A stretch of 64,000 bases of DNA from contig CP126195.1 in the NCBI GenBank assembly GCA_030272155.1, positions 992,001 to 1,056,000 of the forward strand. The letters are read 5' to 3'. A model generated the notes under the pieces. It ran no database searches, had not been told where the DNA came from, and was given only the letters and a program-made list of their open reading frames with translations. Positions 12,830-24,088 of this stretch are shown here, in pieces. This DNA is from Tetradesmus obliquus (taxonomy: Eukaryota > Chlorophyta > Chlorophyceae > Sphaeropleales > Scenedesmaceae). The stretch's first letter is position 1; every line of letters starts with the position of its first letter. The position numbers were made by a program, and so were the translations under genes.

Positions 12830-13470
12830 CGCCGCTTCTGCTGCTGCTGCTGCGCAGAGGTGCCCCGGTTAGGCCTGGCCACTCCTTTCAAGGGAGGCAC
12901 CGTGCAGGACGTGGCTCTCAAGGTGGGTGCGCTGCTAGACATGCACCTGCTCCTGCTGCTGCTGAGTTGGTGCCGTGCCGCTGGCAGCAGCAGCAGCAGC
13001 AGCAGCATCGGTAGGTGCGGCTGCTGGGCTGTTGAGTCTGGGATGGTTGGCTTCTTGCAGCTCCTGTGCCTGTCTCTGTGTGCATGTTATCTTACACTGT
13101 ATCATGCACCGTGCTCTTTGTTCAACTGCGAGCTGCCTCCGTCAGCCAAAGCATCTGCCTGCTGCTGCTGTCCCACAGGTGCTGGCCATTGCGCAGGGCG
13201 GCTTAGACAGGCGTGGCTACAATGAGGGCCACTTCCTCAAGCATGAGTTCATCACCAAACGATGTTTGTCTCATGTCCATGTATACTTCGCAGGTGCTGG
13301 CCATTGCGCAGGGCGGCCTGGACAGGCGCGGCTACGATGAAGGGCACTTCCTGAAGCAGCTGCATGTGATTGCTGAGAGCGGCATGTCGCCCGCCAGCCA
13401 CCTGCTGCAGCTGTACGGCAGCAGCTGGGGCCACAGCGTGGACCCGCTCTTCAAGGAGTTCATGTACTAG
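8671..13470 (+). CDS. GSH1: Glutamate-cysteine ligase, plastid-type, 7 exons, 484 aa
   Basis: This is the first, rate-limiting enzyme of glutathione synthesis: ATP-dependent joining of the gamma-carboxyl of glutamate to cysteine. Exons 8671-9318, 9687-9825, 10620-10795, 11195-11272, 11690-11861, 12858-12922 and 13294-13470 sum to 1455 nt and close in frame at TAG. The first 45 residues are Ser/Arg-rich without acidic residues, as in a chloroplast transit peptide. Plant-type GCS motifs follow: [96 protein letters not shown] and the C-terminal [11 protein letters not shown]. The length fits plant GSH1. Introns hold decoy copies of exon ends at 9867-9933, 10862-10930, 11374-11430, 11900-12620 and 13179-13240. 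Redox regulation through disulfides is known in plant enzymes and was not tested here. Confidence 0.95.
9867..9933 (+). repeat. Donor-side copy of GSH1 exon 2 end
   Basis: It repeats the last 67 or so bases of exon 2 ([19 protein letters not shown]) with its own gtgag donor, just after the real donor at 9825/9826. A (CAG)n tract separates the two. Use of this donor would need a new acceptor phase. Confidence 0.85.
10100..10345 (+). repeat. Imperfect CAG/GCGGCAG tract in a GSH1 intron
   Basis: About 240 bp of CAG, CGG and GGCTTCAGCAGC variants lie inside intron 2. The core unit is close to caggcttcggcagcag, repeated with interruptions. It is open in several frames but sits between exons 9687-9825 and 10620-10795 and is not needed for the protein. 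Confidence 0.8.
11900..12620 (+). repeat. 151-bp tandem array carrying copies of GSH1 exon 5 end
   Basis: After exon 5 (ends 11861) comes one copy of its 3' part at 11908-12011. Four further units with a period of 151-152 bp follow; the string tgcacctgatcagcagctgg recurs at 12111, 12263, 12414 and 12565. Each unit ends with the bases encoding DRDYLRN and a donor-like sequence (cagaaacggtg or cagaaacattg or cagaaacagtg). Units are nearly identical, so the array is young or homogenised. Confidence 0.9.
13179..13240 (+). repeat. Acceptor-side copy of GSH1 exon 7 start
   Basis: It repeats the start of the last exon ([20 protein letters not shown]) after its own cccacag acceptor, 115 bp before the functional acceptor at 13293. 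The copy diverges after GHFLKHE. Confidence 0.85.
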
Positions 13471-13523
13471 GGTTTTGTGCCATGAGAAAGAAGCAGAATG
13501 AAGTCCTGCTGCTGCTGCTGCAC

Positions 13524-13584
13524 GGCTGTACGGCAGCAGGTGGAACCATAGCGTGGACCCGCTCTTCAAGGAGTTCATGTACTA
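13524..13584 (+). pseudogene. Downstream duplicate of the GSH1 C-terminal codons
   Basis: Just 3' of the GSH1 stop at 13470, about 60 bp repeat the end of the gene ([19 protein letters not shown] plus TAG) with two substitutions. It has no acceptor that would make it a usable exon and probably lies in the 3' UTR. Confidence 0.8.
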
Positions 13585-15207
13585 GGTTTGGGTTGTACAT
13601 GTACAGCAGCCATGGCAGCTCAGCAGCGCCGCTGGCATCATCATGTACACGTGTGCTGCGGCAATGTGTGCTGCGGCAACACATGTGTGCTGCGGCAATT
13701 ACGGTCAGCTGCTGGCTGTCAGATAGCCGCGCTATTCCTTCAGCTCCAGTCAAGCCGGGGTGCAGTGGTGTCATTGCCACGGTTTGGTTGGGGATGATGT
13801 TGGATAGGCTTGTATGCCACTACGCTGGTATTGGGCGTTACGTTGTCTGCGTGTGCTTGTGCACACCGCTGCGTGCTGCTAGCTTCTTTGTCTTATTTTG
13901 CGTCACGCTGAATTGTTGCCGCTGCTGCTGCAGCAGCGGTGCGTTCTGTTGCGTGTGATCGTCGCATAGTTTGACTGGCTCCGCTTGTGTTGACTGAGGA
14001 CAGTTGTGTTGACCAAGGACGGATTGTAGAACAGCACAGCAGCAGCTGTGGTTGTATGAATCGTTGGTGTTGGCGGTGTTGCATGGCAAGCCAACCTCAG
14101 TTGTATGCACAGCAGTTGCCGGACCACATGCATGGGCACGACAACTACAGCAGTGCGTGCACCTGTAACCTGACTGGTGTGATTGTGGTGTATCATGTGC
14201 ATGCACGGACAACGGCAACACAACCCTGTGATTCGTTCGCTGCTTGTGGCCATATGTATTTCTGTGTTGGCTACCGCCTATCCAGTTTGGGGCGGACGGC
14301 GCTGCACTTGCTGCATCCGACTGGACCCTGTGCAGACCTGCACATTCAAGGCAGCTAGCTGTGCAGCCTTGTTGTTGTGTGTTGCATGGAACATGGATCT
14401 GTGCATTCAGAGCAGTTGTGTACAGGTTCCACCAGTGCAAAAAGCAGCAAGGTTGCTTGCGTTTGTGATGGTAACGTGATGATGTCGAGTGCAATGAGCA
14501 GCAGTGCAACTGGCTGATAAACTTCATTGTTTGAAGCGACACGTCCAAAGCTCTTGGCGGGTTTCGAACACATGCCCGCTTTTCTCTGGTCTTACTAGTC
14601 GAAGCAAATCATCCTCACAAGATGGTCGGCATATCATCACAGTTGCATCGGCTGATAGCCCCAGTGGGAGCACCTGCACTGCAAAGTTTGCAGCATGCCA
14701 TGTTGAGCAATCACTGAACCAGCGCCTGCTGCGGCCACAAACTACATTACATCAATTTACATACTCCACTCAACCAAGAAGCGGGAACCCCACTCAGGAG
14801 CCAACGAACGGCTCATAGGGGGAGAAAACATTGTTGAAACTTTTTCTCCTTTGAACACACACAGCTCAAGCTCCCCTGCTCACACCCAATAACATGCTGA
14901 GGTGTGCTGCACTACTCATCTATGCTTCTGCCGGCGCACATTCATCTTTGGTATTCTGTGGCTACTGTCATACATTTGCTCCGCCGTCATGCCCTGGCAT
15001 GTGCTGCACCTAGCTGTCCTGCTCACACCCGCTGCTATCAACGCGAGCCGCCTGCTCCAACTCCTCCTTTGCCGTGCGACAACAACTGCTGCTGCAGCCA
15101 TGCCAGGGTGCTGTCTGACGGCGCTGCTGCTGCCTGCAGCCATCACTGCCTTCCATCCCGGGCAGCTGCTTTCACTTGACTGCCCCAGTGTGGTCAAACC
15201 GTTGGAA
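13585..15207. other. Intergenic region between convergent GSH1 and the helicase fragment
   Basis: No gene is supported. It holds a small direct repeat (tgtgctgcggcaa three times near 13645-13700), a TGTAA motif near 14163 that could serve as a green-algal polyadenylation signal, and at 15065-15160 a diverged third copy of the helicase terminal exon. The rest shows no recognisable coding or RNA signal. Confidence 0.4.
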
Positions 15208-15402
15208 TCAGCCCCGCCGCCCCTTCCACGAGTTGAAAGCAGAAGCCGACTGCTGCCTCTCCGCTTCACCCAAGCCTCGCTCAGCTTCCTCGTTCTCCTG
15301 CCTCTCTTTCTCCTCCTGCTCCTTGCGTGCCGCGTACTGCGCCCAGTACAGCTGCTGCAGCCAGGCCAGGGTGCTGTCAGATGGCGCTGCTGCAGCTGCC
15401 AA
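15208..15402 (-). repeat. Extra copy of the helicase terminal exon
   Basis: On the minus strand this copy reads LYWAQYAARKEQEEKERQ and ends SAFNSWKGRRG plus stop, against WAQYAARTEQAEHERQ and PVFNSWKGRRG plus stop at 15467 in the functional exon. It lies beyond the real stop, so it is an alternative last exon or a dead copy. Confidence 0.8.
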
Positions 15403-15466
15403 TCACTGCCCTCAATCCCGGGCAGCTGGGTTCACCTGACTTCCACGGTGTGGTCAACCCATGGAA

Positions 15467-16446
15467 TCAGCCCCGCCGCCCCTTCCAGCTGTTGAACACG
15501 GGATCCACCTGCTGCCTCACTGCGTCACCTAAGACTCGCTCTGCTTCCTCTTTCTCCTGCCGTTCGTGCTCCGCCTGCTCCGTGCGTGCCGCGTACTGCG
15601 CCCAGTACTGCTGCTGCAGCCAGGCCAGCGTGCTGTCTGATGGCGCTGCTGCTGCCTCCATCAGCTGCCCCAGCAGGCCACTGAAGTCCTTGCTGGCTGC
15701 AAAGGCCTCCACAGACAGCCCGGCAACCTGCAGGGGCAGCAAGAAGTGCAGCAGGCACATGTTTATGAGTCGCTGCGCTGCCCTAGCAGGCCGCTGAAAT
15801 CTTTGCTGGCTGCAAACGCCTCCACTGACAGCCCGGCCACCTGCAGGGGGTGCAGGAAGTGCAGAAGGCACATGTTGATGAGTCACTGCGCTGCCTTCGC
15901 CGCGCGCTGATGTCCTTGCTGGCTGCAAAGGCCTCCACAGACAGCCCGGCCACCTGTGCACAGTGCAGCAGTGCAAGAGATGCAGCGCGCACATGTCACT
16001 TCGCTAAACAAGGTTTCATGTTGGGTTTTGTTCCAAAGGGGCCTGCACCAGCTGCCCCAGCAGGCCGCTGAAGTCCCCGCTGGCTGTGAAAGCCTCCACA
16101 GACAGCCCGGCCACCTGCGGGCAGTGCAGCAGCATAGCAGGGAACAGGCACATGTCAGTGTGGTGGCTGCAACGGCCTCCACAGACAGCCGAGTCACCTG
16201 CAGGCGGTGCAGCAGTGCATCAGCTGGGACAAGCGATGAAGCAAATCAACAGGCACACATGCCGACAGCAGTACACGCGGCCTACCACAGTGCAGCACAG
16301 TGTGAGTCCGCACACCGCACCTTCATCTGCAGCAGCAGCTGCATGTGCTCCCGCAGCTGCAGCAGCGCCGCCAGGTCAGCAGGCTGCTGCATCTTGTACC
16401 TTGCATAGCCGCCTAGCAGCACCGCCTCTGCTGGCTTGGCCCGCTT

Positions 16447-16477
<31 letters not shown>

Positions 16478-17034
16478 GGCTGATTCTCCTGCTGCTCTGT
16501 GGATTCGTCATCAGGCCCACCAAACACAGGCCCATCAAACACACCTCCAGGCCGTGACTCGACCATCTGTGCCCACTGCTCAGAGGATATGTAAAATGTG
16601 TCTTCCCCCTCGGCTGTTGCAGCACCAGTCTGCAGTGTCCCATCTACAGGTTCCTCCCCCTCCTTCATCATCGCATTCCAATGCAGCTTTGCTGCATGCC
16701 CAAGAATGACATCGCTGCTGGCCTCGCACGCCGCAGCTGCTGCTGCTGCTGCACCATTGGCTTCCCCTGCAGCCACGCTGTCGTCTTCACTGTCACTGTC
16801 GCTGCGGCTGCTGCTGCCAGTTGATGCCTCTATGTCATCTTCATCCTCTGCTGCTGCCGCACCACCGCTGCTGCCAGCTGCTGCTGCTGCTGCCGCTGCT
16901 GCCTCAGGCAGTGGCGTGTGCTCCAGGTCTGTTGCAAACAGCAGCAGGGCCAGGTCAGGCACTGGGCTGATGCTGCTCAGGAACAGCGTCTGGTTGGCGG
17001 TGCTCAGCCGCTTGCTGCCATATGTGACCCACCT

Positions 17035-17076
<42 letters not shown>

Positions 17077-17847
17077 GCAGCAGCAGCAGCAGCGGCAGCA
17101 GCAGCAGCGCAGGATGTGAGGCCAAAGTGGCGTGCGCAATCTGAGCTGCTTGCAGCTTCTGAATCGACCAGGTGTCTGCGGTGGCATATGCCGCATGAAC
17201 ACACCTTGTAACCCCTCTATCTATCTACCTTTCCAAACGGTTTGAGATCATGAGACCAGCAGCTGAAAAAACCCGCCTACATATTGTACTGTGCACCGGT
17301 TGCATTCAAGATGCTCACAGACGCCCAATGCAGCTGCTAGCGCCTGAACACAGCATAGCAGCTGCCGGCATCAGTGTTCACATGCCTCACTTGGCTCGCC
17401 GGTGCTGTCGCCGTGCCTGTCCCAGCAAATGCCCGGGGTGCCGATACCATTACCAATACCAAAGTATAGGACGGACCTACATCAGGCACAAGCCCAGCGA
17501 GCCGATCTACTGCTCATGAGGGTTTGGCAATCAGGTACCCAGTTCCTCCTTCATTGCTTGGGCACTCGAAATTACCCGCACAATCCGGCCGTTCCAGTTG
17601 CTTTTTTAGCCCAGCCACGGGCGACACACCACGCCAGACTGGGTGAACTCCAATCTTGATACCCTTAAGCCCAAACCCCAAAGCCCTAACATCTAAAAAC
17701 CCTTACACTTACCGGTGCTGCGGGGGTGCCTGTCCCAGCACTGACCCAGGGTGTGGAAACACCATTCCATCTTGAGGGCTGGTCCAGCGTAAGCTGCGGG
17801 GGTTCAGCGCCCTCTCTGTTGTGATGGTACCTACAGATCCTTTTGCG

Positions 17848-17888
<41 letters not shown>

Positions 17889-18472
17889 CTTTGCGGCTTC
17901 CTGCTGCTTTGGTGAGGGCTTGACAAAGGCAAGGTTGGGGTACAGACCCGCAGCCAGCGCAGCCTGCAGCAGTGCAATATGTGCATTTCACACGTATGCA
18001 GTACACATGGGTAGGCAACATCACAGGCAAAGCACACTGCTGCACACAATTATGCAGCGAGCAAGCAAGACATGCTGCGACAACCGATCTGCTGAAGCCT
18101 CACCTGCAGCATCTCCGGCTTGTCTGCATTCCACTCGTGAACTGGCTGAGAAGTGCCACAGCATGCCACTGTATGCCCAAAATACGGCATGCATACATAT
18201 GCATATGCTGCGCCACCAATCTGCTGGACTCACCTGCAGCATCTCCGGCTTGTCTGCATTCCAGCTGTACTGCCGGATCAGCTGCCTCAAGTCCCGCGCA
18301 CCCAGCTCCCTGCTTGAACCCACTGCAGCGCTGCTGCTGCTGCTGCTGCTGCTGAGGTCAAGGCTGCTGCTGCTGCCACCGCTCAGATCGTCCTCGTCCA
18401 AGGTTGCAAAGGTGTGCAGGCCCTGTGCAGCATCCGCATACTCCCCAAGAGCCCAGTCCATTGCAGTAGGCA

Positions 18473-18504
<32 letters not shown>

Positions 18505-21385
18505 GGATCAGCAGCAAGGCCAAGCAGCTCATCCACATCTGCATCAAACAGCGCATCATAGTACCCCTGTTGCTGCTGCTGCTGCTGCTGCCCGCAGCTG
18601 CTGCTGCCGCCAGCCCACCAGGGCTGAGGGCTGCTGCGGCTGCCGTCCCAGCTGCTGCCTGCTGCCAGCTGCAGAAAGCCAGCCCTGCGGTCAGTTGAAC
18701 AGCGTGGCGGCAGCAGCAGCAGCAGCAGCAGTACCGCTTGGTGCAAGCTGGGTTGCGCAGCATTCACATGTCGCGGCATTCACTGCATGCCCGGGGCGTT
18801 GCTGCTCCTGGCCGATGGGCGTGCCTGATGCATGGCAAGAACGCAGGGTTCATCATGATTCAAGTGCTGATGTCCCAGTTGACCCTGCAAATGCATCAGT
18901 CACTGTGTTCAAATAAAAAAAAGCTGGGCAGCAGCATTGGCGCGTTCCAGCCAGATGCCTGCACTGCCGCAAGTCCAATACAGTGATGCGTGTATGTTTC
19001 AACTGTCTACAGGTTGTTGGGTTCTGGTGCTGAGTTTGGGAGTAGGGGTTCAGTGGTGTAATTGTTGCCAACTCCTCACCTGTACAGCAGCTGCGTGTAG
19101 TTGAGCCGCTTGCGCCGCACCTCTGCCAGCGTTCTGTCACTCAGCATGGACTGCCACAGCCGTATGCGCTTCTGGTAGGGCAGCATCGGGGCAGATTCGA
19201 TCCTCGTGAACTCCTGTGAAAAAGCAATTGATGGCAGTGAGCAGCTTAGAAGCAGTAAGTGGCATTTATTGCAACAGAGCATGGGGGCAGATTCGATCCT
19301 TGTGAACTCCTACGGAAGAAAAGGATGACAACAGGCCATCAGGAAGCAGCGAGGGGGATACCCTGCACCGGTTTGATCAAGTCCATGTGCATGTGCACGC
19401 AGATTGTGCGGGTCAAGGACTCTGTGCAACGCAGTTCAGCCTATGCCTGCCAGATCAGATTGAATTGCACCGATCAGATCAGATCAGACCAGATCAGATC
19501 AGATCAAGTCATGCAGGTCACGGATCTGCTGCAGCCCAGTTCCCTGTGCCTGCCGAGCATTGCAAGCACACGTAAATCAATGAAACAGCATGCACCCACC
19601 CGCAAGGCTTCCGACATTGATGAGCGCTGCTGTCGCTGCATGCCATCTTACCCCGCACCTCTCACGCACACAGACACACAGCACACAAGCAAAACTGCAA
19701 CACCATCACCAACATATTGTGCGTTACAACCCACCTAGAAGGCCGCCAGCACCCTGCATGGTCACTGCTGCTGCCGGCCGCCAGCACAGCCTGTTTTGAC
19801 AGACACCCATCACGCTATTTGCCTCATCATCACTGGACCGGCATCATTTTGGCACCCACCTTGAATGCCGCCAGCGCTGCCGCATGATCGCTGCTGCTGC
19901 CAGCCGCCAGCTCAGCACGCCGCTCCCACTGCAGGTCCTTAGCACTGCTGATCCACTGCGTCTTGTCATCTCCCCCTGCGCTGCTGCTGCAGCTGCCTTT
20001 GCGGGCTTCATGATCTGCCACCATAGCCTCGTTAGGCAGCCGCAGCACGTCTCCTGCTGTCTCTGCTGCTGCCAGGGTCAGCACCTGGTCCAGCACACCC
20101 AGCAGCGCTCCGAAGATGACCATGCGCGTCAGCCGCAGATCACCTGCAGCAGCAGCAGCAACAGTAGCAGCAGGTTGTATAGGTTGCTGCTGCCAGGGTC
20201 AGCACCTGGTCCAGCACACCTAGCAGGGCTCCGAAGATGACCATGCGTGTCAGCCGCAGATCACCTGCAGCAGCAGCAGCAGTAGCGGCAGCAGCAGCAG
20301 CAGGTTGTAGAGGTTGCTGCTGCCAGCGTGAGCACCTGGTGCATCACGCCTAGCAGGGCAGGCCTGCAGAGCAACACACGCTATAACCCTAAACGCTGAC
20401 CCCTGACTGACAAAACCTGAATCCCTAAACCCACCTGGCAGCAGGGCCAGCAGCCGCCCGAGCGGCGTCAGCCCCTGCCGCTCATCCAGCGCCCACAGCG
20501 CCTGCAGGTCCCCCACAGCCGCCGCCACAGCAGCAGCCGCCGGAGGGTCCGGCACTCCCGCCAGGAAACCCTTGATATCTGCAAACCCTAGCGACTTGAC
20601 CAGCAGGCACACGCTGCCCAGAGGCATGCGCTGTAGCTCCGGGGGGTCGTAGGGCTCTAGGTGCTGCTCCGCCATGCTGCGGGGGATGAGGTGGATGGCC
20701 ATGCCGGGGCGCACACGGCCAGCACGGCCGCGGCGCTGCCACAGGCTGGCCTGGGACGCCCACTGCACGATTGCAAAATGAAGAACAGGCAGCAGTGCAG
20801 GATAAGTGATCATGTCAACAGGTACTGTTGGTTGACTGTTGGCATGCTGTTAGTTTTTGCATGGCGTCAATGCAACATCTGGAATAGCAATGCAACATCT
20901 AAAACAGCAACAGCAAGACAAATCTATTGCTCTACCCTTTTGTCGGGACACCCACCATGACATTGTGCCGCAGCTCAATCAGCTTCGCCGGAGGCGTTTC
21001 TGGGCTGATGTCAGCCGCAAACGGCGGCAGCAGCACCAGCTGCACAGCGATGGGGCTGCAGCAGGACGCAGCGCCAGCACAGCAGCAGGCGGACACAAGG
21101 CAACGCGGTGCACAATAGCGTCGATGCAGAGATTACTGCGCAACCAGCAATAGCTACTTTGTGCTAACCCTACATCAAGCGAACAGGCATACTGGATGAT
21201 CTGCAGGGCAGGAGCCTGTTGAATGCGGACGGTTGAGTTCAGGAGTGTGATGTGAGGGTGCAAGAAAGCGAACCTATACTCACATGCCCCAAGGCTCACC
21301 TGCTGCTCTTGTGCTGCATGGCTGCCAGCTGTGGCATGTGTGCTGCCACCAGGCGCGATGGGATGCACACCGTGCTAGACATGTC
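15467..21385 (-). CDS. DExH RNA helicase, C-terminal half (motif VI to OB fold); 5' end unclear
   Basis: In-frame exons: 21385-21300, 21055-20956, 20762-20435, 20143-19860, 19213-19080, 18684-18234, 17963-17713, 17032-16321, 15727-15467. The exon from 20762 opens with SQASLWQRRGRAGRVRPG, the motif VI of DExH helicases. It is followed by the winged-helix/ratchet region (EPYDPPELQRMPLGSVCLLVK, then DPP and LTPLGRLLALLPGD), the conserved GALLGVLDQVLTLAA segment, and the OB-fold start AGLYPNLAF with FPHPGSVL. The C terminus ends FNSWKGRRG. What is missing is the front of the helicase: no Walker A, DExH or SAT motif lies upstream on this strand. The two exons before motif VI (LVAAHMPQLAAM and QLVLLPPFAADIS) join in phase but are not typical helicase sequence. 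It may be a fusion, a broken gene, or part of an inverted gene. Confidence 0.7.
15760..16215 (-). repeat. Acceptor-side copies of the helicase last exon start
   Basis: At least four copies of the sequence encoding VAGLSVEAFAASKD, each behind an AG, precede the functional acceptor at 15728. They begin near 15843, 15955, 16115 and 16195. The spacing is irregular (about 80-160 bp). Confidence 0.8.
20160..20380 (-). repeat. Acceptor-side copies of the helicase exon starting DLRLTRMVIFG
   Basis: Two copies, starting near 20263 and 20375, repeat the first 80-100 bp of the exon whose functional acceptor is at 20144. The first carries the same DLRLTRMVIFGALLG reading. A CTG tract (CAG on the plus strand) precedes the functional acceptor and the first copy. 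Confidence 0.8.
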
Positions 21386-21703
21386 CTGCAGCTGCAGGAT
21401 TGAAACAGGCAGACAGCAGCAGCAGGTGCACATTGTGTCAACAGCATCAGCTGAGCAGTGTCAGGGCAACAGATTGCAACATCATGTCAGCAAACACACC
21501 GCCTATTGCCCGTGGCATGTGTGTGACCACCAGGCGCAATAGGATGCACACTGTGCTGGACATGTCCTGCAGCTGCACATGTGTAGTATACAGGCAGGTC
21601 AGCAGCAGCTTGCAGCTCCACATGCTTTGATGTATAATCGCTGAACAGTTGGCAGCAAGCTGTTGGTGGTAATCAAGCGCAAGGCAGCTGTTCTGTGACA
21701 TGC

Positions 21704-22355
21704 CTACACAGCACATTGGTTACGTACTGCTTGCACATTGCTTGTCCAGATCTGCAGCAAGCCACCCACCACTGCCATGTATGGGCCCTCTGTAAGCCCT
21801 TGTTGAAGCGTGGCTTCACTGCTGCTGCCTGCTGCCGCTGCTGCTGCTGCTGTCACAGCCGTCTCTGCTGCTGCAGAGGGCCTGCCGCGTTTGCAAGGCG
21901 TCGCTACATCAGCGGCAGCAGCTGCTGCTGCTGCTGCTGCTGCTTCTGCCGCCTTGGCTGCTGCAGACGGCCTGCCGCGCTTACGAGTCACCGCTCCTTC
22001 AGCTGCTGCTGCGGCTGCCGCCGGCGCTGCTGCTGCTGCTGCTGCTGCTGGGGGCCTGCCGCGCCTGCGGCGTGCTGCTGCAACAATGGCAGCTGCAGCT
22101 GGTCCCGCAGGCCTACCGCGCTTGCGTGACAGCGCTGCTGCAGCTGCTGGCCGCTGCTCCTCTGCCTCCACACCTGCTTCTGTTGCTGCAGCAACAGCAG
22201 CAGCAGGGGCCTCAGCATACTGCTCATATTGCTCGTCGTCTGATTCCTGTAGTCGTCGTCATTCTCGTCGTCAACATCAGACTGCACATCATCATCTGTG
22301 CTTGCTCCTTCTTCCCCAGGTGCACCGCCATCCAGCTGCAAGCCGCACTTGCTGA

Positions 22356-22390
<35 letters not shown>

Positions 22391-22549
22391 TGCTGCTGCT
22401 GCTGCTGCTGCTGCTGGCCTGTGCCTGCTGGCTGCTGCCGCCAGGCCTGCCGCGCGACTTCAGTTTGCTGCTTGGCCTCTGCCAGCTCAGGTGGCAGCTG
22501 AGGGCTGACCAGCAACTGCAGGTAGCCCGGGCCCAGGAGGCGCACACCT

Positions 22550-22603
<54 letters not shown>

Positions 22604-23592
22604 AGCTGAGGTGTTAGCTCAGGTGGCAGCTGCGGGCTGACCAGCAGCTGCAGGTAGGCCGGGCCCAGGAGGCGCACACCTGCAAGGCAAAGTTGTGGTG
22701 GAGTTGTCATTTGCATTTGTGTTATTTTTCCAATTGCAGAGCAGGAACGCACAGCACCTGACACAAGAGTAGACAGCGGCTACAGTTTGCAGGGCCAACA
22801 TCGCAAACTGCACAAACCAAATTGAACAGATTCTGGGACGTGACATCAAATAATCCCATATTAAAACTTCCCCTCACCTCTCAAGAACCAGCCACTTTTG
22901 CACGGCTCAGAGGCACTCAGTGGGAGCCCTGCCAGCGCATACTGGTGGTATTTGACCACGCCCCGTACCATGACAGCAGACTTTCGCAGGGTGATGCCGT
23001 GGTGCAGCTCCTTGACCTGCTGCGGTGGGGTTGCTGCACTGATGTCTGCCGCAAAAGGTGGCAGCAGCACCAGCTGCAGCTTCATTTGCCGGTTGGTGCC
23101 GGCATCTGCCGAGCATGGCAAAGAGATAGGCACACGGATGCCACAGCGTTTGTTGTCACAAGCATGCCATATAATAATTGTTTTGCATGAGATGTGGATC
23201 CTCTCCGCTGGATAGTCTTGCAGCTGATGCCGTACAGGCAGCTCAATCGTGCCTGCTGACGTTCAAGCAGTTGCTGCTGCTGCCACCCCTGTTACTGTTG
23301 ATGTAACGGACATCTCAAAGGCAGTCACTAGCACTCACACATGCCCTCTACCTCTGGCATGTGCCTGGCCATCAGCTGCTGCTGTTGCTGCTGCTGCTAC
23401 TGCTGCTGTTGTGTTTGTCACACCCCTTTACTTGAGGCCCTGCCTTTTCACCTTCCTCTCACGGTATTCGTGCACTCACAAACTCAACAAACACAGTTGA
23501 GAGATGCCACTCACCCATGGCCTCCACCTCTGGCATGTGGCTGGCCACAAGCTGAGTGGCCACATGCACACCAGAGCTCAGACACCGCATCT

Positions 23593-23654
<62 letters not shown>

Positions 23655-24088
23655 TCACGGCGGTGCTCATTCATGCTGCAGCATGGCGGAGCAGATTCAA
23701 ATGTTGGGAATGCTGAGGCTGACCATGCACCAGGGACAGTGTTGTTGAGGGTGAGTGCAGCCCCATCACATTGTGGCTGCTCACTAACCCATGAGTGAAA
23801 GCCACCACAGGAAAGCGGGGTTACAGCATGACACGAAGAGGCTGAGTACACTGCTAGCGTTTTTCAATGCGAGCATCAGCCACGCTGTCTCCACCTGCAT
23901 AGTGCTATTGGCCTGCAGCTGAAGATTTCGGTCACGTGTATGGCGAAACTTACCGAAGTGACCATGGGTCCATCAGTTGAAGCTCCCAGGTATCCCGCAG
24001 CAGACGCAGCGCGTGACGCTGCAGCAGCTGCTGCTGCTGTACCGCCAGTTGCAGCTTTACTTTTGCTGCTGCTGTTTGGGATAAACAT
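21704..24088 (-). CDS. Unrecognised AT-hook protein, possibly 5' part of the helicase-fragment gene
   Basis: Exons 24088-23954, 23590-23515, 23105-22878 and 22547 onward join in frame from an ATG at 24088. Visible segments: an Ala/Ser-rich start, LVASHMPEVEAM, KLQLVLLPPFAADIS, GITLRKSAVMVRGVVKYHQY, GVRLLGPGYLQLLVSPQLPP, a poly-Gln tract and an acidic stretch (DDDVQSDVDDENDDD). After that the reading frame shifts near 22250 into five AT-hook cores (KRGRPAG, RRGRPP and KRGRPS among them) spaced by poly-Ala to about 21800. AT hooks bind the minor groove of AT-rich DNA, so a chromatin or DNA-repair role is an inference. I do not recognise the N-terminal domain. The frameshift is either a small unrecognised intron, a sequence error or real damage. 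The segments LVASHMP and QLVLLPPFAADIS recur at 21385-20956, which implies an internal duplication. Confidence 0.5.
22600..22685 (-). repeat. Acceptor-side copy of the GVRLLGPGYLQ exon
   Basis: It repeats the exon start as GVRLLGPAYLQLLVSPQLPP behind a ttgcag acceptor, about 135 bp before the copy used in the model (22547). The functional copy alone continues into AEAKQQTEVARQAW. Confidence 0.8.
23594..23652 (-). repeat. Pure (CTG)n tract forming an intron 3' end
   Basis: About 19 uninterrupted triplets read CAG on the plus strand and CTG on the sense (minus) strand. They abut the AG acceptor of the exon starting at 23590. Confidence 0.9.

Noticed and set aside
14545..14575. Possible tRNA T-arm (ggcgggtttcgaacacatgcccgc)
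   Set aside because: The loop between the pairing arms is too long for a T loop, and no acceptor stem, D arm or anticodon arm could be placed around it on either strand.
16086..16709. Plus-strand frame of 207 codons
   Set aside because: It is antisense to the helicase OB-fold exon and its decoy copies; composition is that of reversed triplet runs.
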